From Astrothelium macrocarpum (taxonomy: Eukaryota > Ascomycota > Dothideomycetes > Trypetheliales > Trypetheliaceae), in NCBI GenBank assembly GCA_021030915.1, contig JAGEMR010000010.1, forward strand, positions 186,001 through 250,000: a stretch of DNA of 64,000 nucleotides. The letters are read 5' to 3'. Shown here in pieces: positions 55,603 through 64,000 of the stretch (positions within the stretch are counted from its first letter, which is position 1; every line of letters begins with the position of its first letter). A program made the translations under genes and the position numbers. The notes beneath the pieces were generated by a model, which did not search any database, was not told the origin of the DNA, and worked only from the letters and a program-made list of their open reading frames with translations.

Positions 55603-58600
55603 TTTTGACAAATGATGAAACGATTAGAAAACAAATGTGATAGCGAGCACAGATCTGTTCAATCCCGTCACAGGAGTGAGCACTGCTGGGTAGATTCTTG
55701 CTATGGTAGAATGAATTGATGATTCTGTTGCAATATCAGGGCATCAATGCAAGGTGGGATCATGCGAGATAGGTACCTCTTGCTTCGGCAACCATTTGGT
55801 GCAATCATAAACGATCACAACTTACTTGCACTGACACCAAAGTGATCAAGACCTGAACTTAAATATCGATCAACCTAGTCGTGAATCAGTTCAGACCACG
55901 CTTCGGTCTTTGCGAGACACGACGTGGCAGAAGCATAAGAACTGTCACTGGCGACCGCGAGAGATAGCATTGCCGTAGCTCTCGTAGCGAGGACCCCAAT
56001 ACCATTTCAAGCAATCAGAATACGGAAACAGTCCATTGGGGAATATCTTCCAAGATTTACTCGTGTATTATTGTCAAGGACCTTCCCATAAAGCGTGTGG
56101 CAATTACACCTCTCGCAGTAGTGGGTGGCATTTCTTGTTGCAACCACTAAAGATGTGACCAGCAGAATTGCTCAAAGAGACTTCCCCCGTCTGTAACCTC
56201 GGTGTTTGGTAAGAAGAGTTAGAGATGGCGGCGGCGGTGGTGGTGGTACTGATAAGTTTTCTAAAAAACGGGCCTGTGGTTGTCACAAGCGTCAAAAAGG
56301 AGGTGGCAGATCTGGATTTGATTGGATGACTTTTCCCAGTTGGACGGATGGTCGATATTGGGGACGTTGACGATGGTCCATTCGCTCTGATCAATACCAT
56401 TCATGGTCGGTGTGATAGTCGCCCCCTGGGCGGTGCATGGCGGATGGCGGCATCGTTATGGTGAAGCCTGTGTGGGGAAATGACGGCAGCAGCACTCCGC
56501 AAACAGTAGTGTTCGAGAAGTTCTCCGGAACTTCGACACTTTAGCGTCGAAGCTTTCAAAGCGTCGTGCAGATCGACGATCGACGAGAACAAAGTGCCTA
56601 ACAGGGGCTCTTCACGTGCCGAAACGGTACTATCCCTTCTAAGCAGTTAGCATTCGCCGCCGCTCATTGCTCCCTATCTTCCCGGATGTCCAGGCTTCGT
56701 CATCAGTGGCAAATTGCTCATGGACCATCCAAAACATGCGTCTGTTGAGTGAGCACGGTAGCAGCAATGTGAAATGGAAAAAGTCGCCAAGGTGCCAAGG
56801 TGCCTGAAAAGGTTCGTAGCAAATTCATGCGACGGTTCGGGATCGAGCACCCGGGCCATCTTGGCTGCATCCGCACAGCGAGAAACACTCTTGCAACAAA
56901 GAATGAAGCAACCCCCATTCCATCGCCCGGGTCCCTGGGATGTGAGACTGACAGAGGCGATGCATCTGCTTACAGCGATCGACAACGCAAGCACTCTACG
57001 AGCTATTGCAAACCTTACCTTAAGACCAAATGGTGAGGGCAAATGCCCAAGCGGGGTTTATCTACCTGCGGCTTGACGCATCCTGAACCCATCCGCTCCG
57101 GCATTTTCTGTCCAGATCCGCGTCCATCACGAGCTTCCCTTGGCGTGGTGCTGACAGGCAATCGCCGGGAATTCGTCAGGAATCTGACCAGTCCGGTCGA
57201 GTGGTTCGTGAGGAGAGCGAGGGGAGCATGGCGTCAGCAAACGATGGCGCAAAAAGAAGAAAACAAATTTTTCCCTCCGTCGATACGGTAAGTTTTAGGT
57301 AATGTAAAGCAGCGGCGTCTACGTCTACTTCGTACAGCCTACACGTGATGGACCGTCGGGCCCGGGGCAAGGCACGCAGGCCCCTGACCGTCGATACGAA
57401 AGGGGACACGAGAGCCACTTTTGTTCGAGAAGAAAGCGACATGTTGGACATCTGTCAAGTTCCGGGCGCGCTCGGGCAAGGCAACACAAGCAAACACTGA
57501 GTGAGTCGAAGGCCAACCAGGCTTGGCAAGCCACGGGGTAGCCGGGGCTGGCGCGCATGATTGGGCTAGACGTCAGAGGGCTTGCTTCTGCGGCGTACCG
57601 CTAATGCCTTCTCACAGGCTTCTAGCGTTTCTCTAGGGCTGGTGCGCGAACCTTGCGCCAGCTCTAGGCTTGATGCAGCTTGGCTCGGGACCGCACCGTT
57701 GTCTGTGCTATCTGGCCATGTCGGCTTCAAACTGTGCCCCCGACCGGAGGAGGGCAGAGGATGGACAGGATGCGCCGTCGCATGGTCTCATAGGCCGCCG
57801 TGCCCAGGCGCTCCGCTCTTTGCACGGCCAGAGTGGGCTGCGCTGTTGGCGGTTGGGGAGAGCAGAGGCCTTCTCTGACGATGTGGTTAGTTGTGATCCG
57901 AATCTTCCACGCTTCCATGGGCGCCAGAACTCGCTCCCCTGCCGCATGCGCCGCCGCTCAACGGTCGTCATTTGGCTGCTGCTGCTGCTTGTCTTGCCCG
58001 TGCTGTGAGCACTGAGCTTGCCAGACCTATGTACTAAGGTCCTCTCGTCCTGCCTAGTGCGTATACTTTTTGCAAAACTGACTGCCTCTGTCGCTCCGTG
58101 TCACCTTCCCGCCAAGCCTTCATCTCATCCCTTTCTTCCCCTTTCGCCGTCTTCAACAACGTTGCCTCGCCAAACATTGCTCTCCGCACAGTGAACAAAG
58201 ACTCACTCCCCATCCTCTCCCTTTGAACCAGTCGATCGGAGACGCCGTGGGCTGCTCGACCTCTCCGTCATTCCAACTTAAATTGCCGATCGCCGGGGGT
58301 TTGGCAGAGAAAGTCACACCCGGGAGTTACACTGCGGCACCAAGCCCTTTGGCGTGCAGGCCCGCATACCTGGAATTTACCTTCTCTGCGTACCACAACG
58401 ACGCACGTCAACACCATTCCGGATAGCCGCGTCTTGTCGCACAGCAACGCCTTTCCCGTCTTTAATTCGACTCGTGCGCGAGCGAACAAACGCCCAATCC
58501 ACCACACATTGCCAATTTTTTTAGAACGACACCACCAAACACAGCGGGTGTTGCTGCGGAAGTAGAGGCCTCACATCCTCACGCCGCAGTAACATTGCCC

Positions 58601-58735
58601 CGCAATCAACACTCTTTCAAGCTGGCGACAATTACGAGGACCTCAACGTTGCGGCACCAGATTCCGGTGACCTACCGACCTGAGGGCCGTCGTTTGTCGT
58701 TGGGAGGAAAGCGCAAGGGAGCTTGGAAAAGCGTG
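55603..58735. other. Long intergenic and upstream region of the RGS gene
   Basis: About 3.1 kb. Short ORFs on both strands, none recognised or spliced convincingly. The last 600 nt are C/T-rich, typical of a fungal promoter and leader. Confidence 0.5.
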
Positions 58736-59992
58736 ATGAACTTTCGAGGCAAGCCTCCTTCGCCTCCACCATCCCTACACTCCTCTCCACCTGAACCTTC
58801 GACCCGTTGCTCGTCTCCGAGCGAGGACGCAGAGATTGACATTGACACTGCCATGTCATCTGGCGATGAGTCTGGCCGAATTTCGCGGCCGTTGAGTGTT
58901 GCTATTCCTGAACAAGACCCATCCTCAGCCTCTGGACCTTACTGTCCAATGAGGCCGCGGCTGGCAGACATATTGGCGAATACTGCACCGCCGCCTTGGA
59001 CGCTGAGTGCATTCATGGCATATCTGTCACAGAACCACTGCTTGGAAACGTTGGAATTCACCATGGATGCTGGGCGTTACCGGAAACACTATCATCGAAT
59101 GTTGAGTCGTTCGACTGGCGGAGTCATGCAAGCCGATAGCAACGACTGCCAATACTTGCGAATGCTTTGGTCAAGATTATTGGAAGCATACATCAGACCG
59201 AGTGGGGAACGTGAAGTCAACCTCCCTTCTGACGTTCGCGATCAGCTTCTCAACCTACCAAACGATTCGATACCGCCAGCTCCAGAAACATTAGATCTCG
59301 CAGTCAGGAAAATAAATGAGCTCATGGAGGAATCTGTTTTATACCCTTTTCTCAACAGTTTTGACGAGCACGTCGCACGAATAAATAATTCTAGTACTAA
59401 TGTCTCAATTTACACCAACCCATCCGAGGAAAACCTTGCTCGCTCGAACATGTCCGCATCAAGCTCACATCTCTTCTCGTCACGAAGGCGCACTACTCCA
59501 CCTCCCGCATCCAGTCGAGATCCATCCCACTCTCCCCAAGCGCCCTCTCGCAACGTCTTTTCTTCGAGACACATTTCGGCTCCTCCATCGTCTGGTCTCT
59601 CGGCATCTCTCCATCGCCTATCACCATCAGTGACACGAATTTCTCAGCCTGGTTCGGCACCATCGTCTGGTACGACGTCTGGCGCTGCTGGAACACCTGG
59701 CGAATCGACAGATGACAGCGGCGGAGCCGATTCGCCCTTTCCATCTGGAGAATTAATGACACCTCCAACAACACCACCCACGAGCGAGTATGGCAGCGGA
59801 GCAGGGGATGTGAGTCCTCCAAACATTGGACCTATTCCATCCGGGAGTCAAAGTCCTCGGAGTAGCCGCGATGGCAATCCGTGGAAGAAGAGTTTGAGCA
59901 AGTTGGGATGGAAGAAGAAGAGCATGCATGGATTGTCGAACCAAGATGACACTGTAAAAGAAGAAGAATCGAGTATGGATCTTGATCCGTAA
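58736..59992 (+). CDS. RGS-domain protein (regulator of G-protein signalling)
   Basis: 418 aa from the first ATG in frame; the open frame extends upstream to 58595 without an ATG. Residues about 85-210 form an RGS-like helical domain: PPWTLSAFMAYLSQNHCLETLEF, DAGRYRKHY, LWSRLLEAYIRPSGEREVNLP, and a C-terminal LMEESVLYPFL. RGS domains speed GTP hydrolysis by G-alpha subunits and so dampen signalling for growth and development. The C-terminal half is Ser/Pro-rich, ending in a basic patch (KKSLSKLGWKKKSMHG) that might contact membranes, then an acidic tail. Which Aspergillus-type Rgs class it belongs to cannot be settled here. Confidence 0.85.
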   Translation: MNFRGKPPSPPPSLHSSPPEPSTRCSSPSEDAEIDIDTAMSSGDESGRISRPLSVAIPEQDPSSASGPYCPMRPRLADILANTAPPPWTLSAFMAYLSQNHCLETLEFTMDAGRYRKHYHRMLSRSTGGVMQADSNDCQYLRMLWSRLLEAYIRPSGEREVNLPSDVRDQLLNLPNDSIPPAPETLDLAVRKINELMEESVLYPFLNSFDEHVARINNSSTNVSIYTNPSEENLARSNMSASSSHLFSSRRRTTPPPASSRDPSHSPQAPSRNVFSSRHISAPPSSGLSASLHRLSPSVTRISQPGSAPSSGTTSGAAGTPGESTDDSGGADSPFPSGELMTPPTTPPTSEYGSGAGDVSPPNIGPIPSGSQSPRSSRDGNPWKKSLSKLGWKKKSMHGLSNQDDTVKEEESSMDLDP

Positions 59993-61048
59993 CTTTTCTC
60001 TCTGGATCGTCCAGATACACCAAAGAGTCATACATATGCATTGGGAACCGGAAACGTGGTAGAGTCCAAGGATGAGAGCTTTGCCTCTCTCACCTCAACA
60101 TCATTGCAAGGCGTTTGGTGCGTCGTGTTGTACATTACAGTAATGGGGGTTTCATGACGCAAATGAGCATTTTTTTGGCTTGGAGTTTGGGACTATCTGG
60201 TTATTAGAGCCGGACAGGTGGCCTTTCACCTGACTGCACACTTCTTTCTACGTGAAGGGCCGCTTTGACATGTGCGGCTTGGATTACTACACTTCATTTT
60301 TAGTGGGGACGACCCCAATTAGCGATAGCGTGAGCAATGAGGATAGTGACAAATATGATTCCCAATGCTTGAAACCTCTCAAATTGTGAAGTTGGCGATG
60401 TTTTGTTTTTCACAGGTCAACAACCTGACCCCCATGGATCAGCCTCAATTTAGGACGCCGCACACTACCGGCATCCTCATCCTTCACCGTTTTACGATCC
60501 GGCATCGAGGAGATCTTGATCACAGGGCTCCCAAAAATAGCGAATGGGCAAAACAATGGATGAATGACTTGCTGGCCCACGTGTACCCCTGATTGGTGGA
60601 TTTTAGGCCGTCAAAGACGCCGAAGCGGGTAATCCGAATTCATCTCAACTCCACCTACAACGTGAGAATGAAACTTTTGGCTCCTTCAACAAGTCGTCAA
60701 TTTTCCAATTTCTCCGAGCGACATTTTTGCTGATTGAGAGAACAATTGTCAGCCTTGTCTGGGTTGCTGCGGAGTTGTCCATGGAGATGTTGTCTTTTTG
60801 AGTGAGCTTGAAATAGCTCGTTCTTGACATGTGATAGAGGGTGACAGCTTCGTCCACAACCAAACTTTTGTAGCAAGATTGCTGTTCAAACAATTTTGCC
60901 TCGTGGACATCCGACTTCGAAACAAGTTCTCTTCAACAGACCTCATGACTTCTTCATAACGCCTGCTTCTTTTCTATCTCACTCTATCCCTCTACTCGTT
61001 TCCTTTAAAAAAACAAAACAACCCTCCTTTGATACCTAGCTCACAAGA
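59993..61048. other. Intergenic RGS to GUT2
   Basis: About 1.06 kb, no supported gene. The last 100 nt are CT-rich with an A-rich run just before the GUT2 start. Confidence 0.5.
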
Positions 61049-63507
61049 ATGGCTGCCCCACGCTCGTCTCGCGTCCTTCGTATCCTGACCTACACGACTG
61101 GTGTAACCATCTTAGGCGGCTCGATAATCTACTTTGTCAATCGCCCAAGGCATATACCGGGTCAGGAAGCTGCTGCTGTGCCTCCACCAACATATGGTGA
61201 AGGAGGTATTTTTCAGCCACCTGTCTTCCCTCAAGTGGAAAGTCGAGATGGCATGATTGCGAGACTGAGGGCCTCATGTAAGGATAATCCGTCATCCGAG
61301 GGAGGGGTGACTGGGGCAGTAAGGGGCCTTCTAGGCGGGGCGAAGATACCTGGATTTGGGGAGAAAAAGGAGCAGGACCCTGCGACTGGAGAAGAGACTA
61401 CGAGCACCGAAGATGAACCATATGACCTATTGATCATCGGAGGGGGAGCAACAGGGTCCGGCATTGCACTTGATGCCGTGACAAGAGGTTTGAAGGTGGC
61501 AGTTGTGGAGCGAGATGATTTCAGTGCTGGCACAAGCAGCAAAAGCACTAAGCTGGTGCATGGGGGAGTGAGGTATTTGGAAAAGGCGGTATTCGAGTTG
61601 GACTACAATCAGTAAGGTTGCCCGAAATATTGAGGTCCACGAAACAAAAAAGTTTGCGGTCGCCGAGGACGGCATCCAAGTGAATCGAGAATAACCAGAA
61701 TCTGTTCAGGTACAAACTTGTCACGGAAGCCCTTCGAGAACGACGATACTTCTTGGACACGGCACCCCATCTATCGCAATGGCTCCCCATCATGATTCCT
61801 GTGCAAAAATGGTGGCAGGCACCGTACTTTTGGGCAGGTACCAAGTTTTACGATCTACTCGCTGGACACGACAATATAGAGACATCCTATTTTTTGACCA
61901 AGAGCAAGGCTTTGGACGCCTTCCCCATGCTGAAAAAGGACAATCTCTTTGGAGCCCTTGTTTATTACGGTATGTCTTTGTACGGACGCAATTGGATGAT
62001 ACAACTAATCAATACAAGATGGTGCCCACAATGATTCCCGCATGAACGTTTCACTCGCCATGACCGCTGCGCTATACGGAGCCACTGTTGTCAACCATTT
62101 GGAGGTCACTGGCCTTGAAAAGGATGCCAACGGCAATCTAAACGGCGCTACTGTCCGTGATCTAGTACCCGAAAGGAACGGCAAGAAGTCTACCGAGTTT
62201 CGCGTAAAGGCTAAAGGCATCATCAATGCTACTGGGCCATTCACCGACTCCATTCGCAAAATGGACGACCAAACCGTCCAGGAGATAGTTGCACCATCTT
62301 CCGGGGTTCATGTCATCCTTCCAGGTTATTACAGTCCCGCCAATATGGGACTAATTGACCCAAGCACAAGCGACGGTCGTGTCATCTTCTTCCTCCCCTG
62401 GCAAGGTAACACAATCGCCGGCACCACCGACGCGGCCTGTCCTGTCGAGCAGAACCCCATCGCCGGCGAAGCCGAGATCAACTGGATCCTCAGCGAAATC
62501 CGCCACTATCTCCAACCCGACATCAACGTCCGCCGCGGCGACGTGCTCGCCGCCTGGAGCGGCATCCGGCCCCTCGTGCGCGACCCCAGCAAATCCAAAT
62601 CCGAAGGCCTCGTGCGCAACCACCTCATCACCACCTCCCCCTCGGGCCTCCTCACCTGCTCCGGCGGCAAATGGACCACCTACCGCCAGATGGCCGAAGA
62701 GACCGTCGACGCGGCCATCGCCCGCTTCGCCCTGCACCCGCGCCCCCTCCCCTCCCCACCACCGCCCATCTCCGGCCTCGTCTCCGCACCGGACGCGGCC
62801 GCCGCGCTCGACGGCGCCTGCCAGACGCACCGCGTCAAGCTGCTGGGCGCGCACGGCTTCTCGCGCACCCTCTTCATCCCGCTGATCCAGCACTACGGGC
62901 TGGAGACGGAGGTGGCGCGGCACCTGGCCGGCGCGTACGGCGACCGCGCGTGGACCGTCGCCGCGCTGTGCGCGCCCACCGCCGCGCGCTTCCCCGTCCG
63001 CGGCCGCCGGCTGTCGGCCCTGTACCCGTTCGTCGACGGCGAGGTGCGCTATGCGGTGCGGCATGAGCTGGCGCAGACCGCTGTCGATGTCGTGGCGCGC
63101 CGCACGCGGCTGGCGTTTTTGAACGCGCAGGCGGCGCTGGAGGCGCTGCCGGGGGTCATCGATCTCATGGGCGAGGAGCTGGGGTGGGATGCGGTGAGGA
63201 GGGAGAGGGAGTGGCGGGATGGAGTGGCGTTTTTGGCGAGTATGGGGTTGCCTAGGAATAAGTGGGGCTTGAGTCGGCGACAGGTGGAGAGGGGGGAGGT
63301 GGGGAAGTTTGAGGATGAGGAGTATGGGTTGTATGCGAGGCATGGTGAGTTCTCCGTGACTGGTTGAGATGGAGTTTGAATTTGAGTGAGAGTGCTGACG
63401 ATGTACACTGGTGGATAGACAAGCCGGCGGAGACGTTGGAAAGTGATTCCAAGTTGAATGTGGGAGGGAACCCGGGGATTGGGAAGGATTCAAGTGCAAA
63501 TAAATGA
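61049..63507 (+). CDS. GUT2: GUT2, mitochondrial FAD-dependent glycerol-3-phosphate dehydrogenase
   Basis: Oxidises glycerol-3-phosphate to dihydroxyacetone phosphate and passes electrons to ubiquinone at the inner mitochondrial membrane; needed for glycerol use and the G3P shuttle. Exons 61049..61611, 61710..61969, 62019..63344 and 63419..63507, 745 aa. N-terminal membrane helix (LTYTTGVTILGGSIIYFV), then the FAD-binding fold DLLIIGGGATGSGIALDA with TSSKSTKLVHGGVRYL, DGAHNDSRMN joined by splicing, INATGPFTDSIRK, FLPWQGNTIAGTTD and the C-terminal helical domain. Introns are 98, 49 (AACTAAT branch) and 74 nt (GCTGAC branch). No EF-hand is evident. Confidence 0.95.
62400..63480. other. GC-rich island with C-to-G strand switch (5 of 5)
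   Basis: Clearest case. Counted on the plus strand: 62581..62640 has 29 C and 8 G; 63181..63240 has 36 G and 4 C. The switch is near 62880. Confidence 0.8.
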
Positions 63508-64000
63508 GGGATTCTGTGTGCGATGATTGAGGACAGGCATTGAATCGACGAGTGAGCAAACGATGATTGCTAGATATTTGAGCTTCGTGGATAGGAGGCA
63601 TTCTCTATGGTGGGTTAAACAAAAGCGGTCAATAAAGCTTCCTTTTAATTGTACATATTTCGCTTCGGCCAATGCGTGGCGTGTCTCCTACCGGTTAGAT
63701 AATTCTACGCTCCCACTCCTCAGTCTCTCTGTGCATCGCATCGGTTCAGACCAAATTTTTGCGAGCTCTGGCATGAACCATTAGAATCGCTGTTTTAGAA
63801 GAATGGGTTAATATCCCCAGTTGCAGTTGAACTTCCCTTGTGGGTGTTCTATCAACTTGAACTGGTAATCAATATCGTCCAATAAAAGCATTAAGCACCC
63901 TAGTCTTGGGTATCTGCAGCTTACAACTAGCAATGGCTGTCAATGGGTACTGTGTGAGTCGCTCTTTTGTCTCTTTTCGGCACGTGGGATTGCATAAGAT
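63508..64000. other. Right-edge sequence, possible start of another gene
   Basis: Mostly AT-rich. An ATG at 63933 (context CAATGG) stays open to the window end, with a possible GTGAGT donor 21 nt later. Too short to name. Confidence 0.3.

Noticed and set aside
56104..56592. Two adjacent minus-strand ORFs
   Set aside because: Poly-Thr/Ala content from a short GGC/GGT repeat, no homology and no splice support.
62351..63601. Minus-strand 416-codon ORF opposite GUT2
   Set aside because: Shadow of the GC-rich GUT2 exon; low-complexity His/Pro/Arg/Gly composition and no family match.

Overview
The window is nuclear DNA of a filamentous ascomycete (Pezizomycotina). Genes are split by short GT-AG introns, mostly 44-100 nt, often with RCTRAY-type branch sites. 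They lie on both strands, and the set is typical of moulds: CRZ1, cutinase, RGS, VFA1, RUS/DUF647, MLH3, ALG11, YVH1, UBC9, PEX19, GUT2. No tRNA, rRNA, CRISPR or viral gene was found. Exon coordinates were worked out by hand from splice consensus, reading-frame phase and protein-family continuity.

Layout. 1-1.5 kb: 3' end of a PDR-type ABC transporter. 2.0-6.4 kb: an MFS sugar-type transporter facing away from a thiamine-diphosphate (TPP) decarboxylase/synthase. 6.6-11.9 kb: MLH3 and ALG11 from one shared 371-nt promoter region. 13.1-16.4 kb: two protein phosphatases in tandem on the minus strand (SIW14-like and YVH1). 16.9-17.8 kb: two small unnamed multi-exon candidates, one with a signal peptide. 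19.4-21.7 kb: a C2H2 regulator. 21.7-28.5 kb: a gene-poor stretch. 28.5-29.3 kb: VFA1. 29.3-32.7 kb: AT-rich DNA with a decayed coiled-coil ORF. 32.7-39.2 kb: a short-chain dehydrogenase, an ABC1/MCP2-like mitochondrial kinase-fold protein, UBC9 and PEX19 (divergent), and an unnamed protein. 39.7 kb: a solitary copia Gag-like ORF. 42.3-43.5 kb: a cutinase with a long Gly/Ser/Leu-rich N-terminal insert. 44.5-52.7 kb: two unnamed Ser/Pro-rich proteins flanking the calcineurin-responsive regulator CRZ1. 53.5-55.6 kb: a RUS/DUF647 protein with a 13-nt microexon. 58.7-60.0 kb: an RGS-domain protein. 61.0-63.5 kb: mitochondrial FAD-glycerol-3-phosphate dehydrogenase GUT2.

Most genes are unrelated housekeeping functions. 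The only neighbours that suggest joint function are the MFS transporter/TPP enzyme pair and perhaps the two phosphatases. The most unusual structure is not a gene. Five plus-strand ORFs (around 5.9, 45.3, 49.8, 52.4 and 62.9 kb) each contain a GC-rich peak at which the plus strand changes sharply from C-rich to G-rich. Other points of interest are weak ATPase motifs in MLH3, a catalytic-Cys codon of YVH1 split by a 402-nt intron, the two microexons, the cutinase insert and the solitary Gag ORF.
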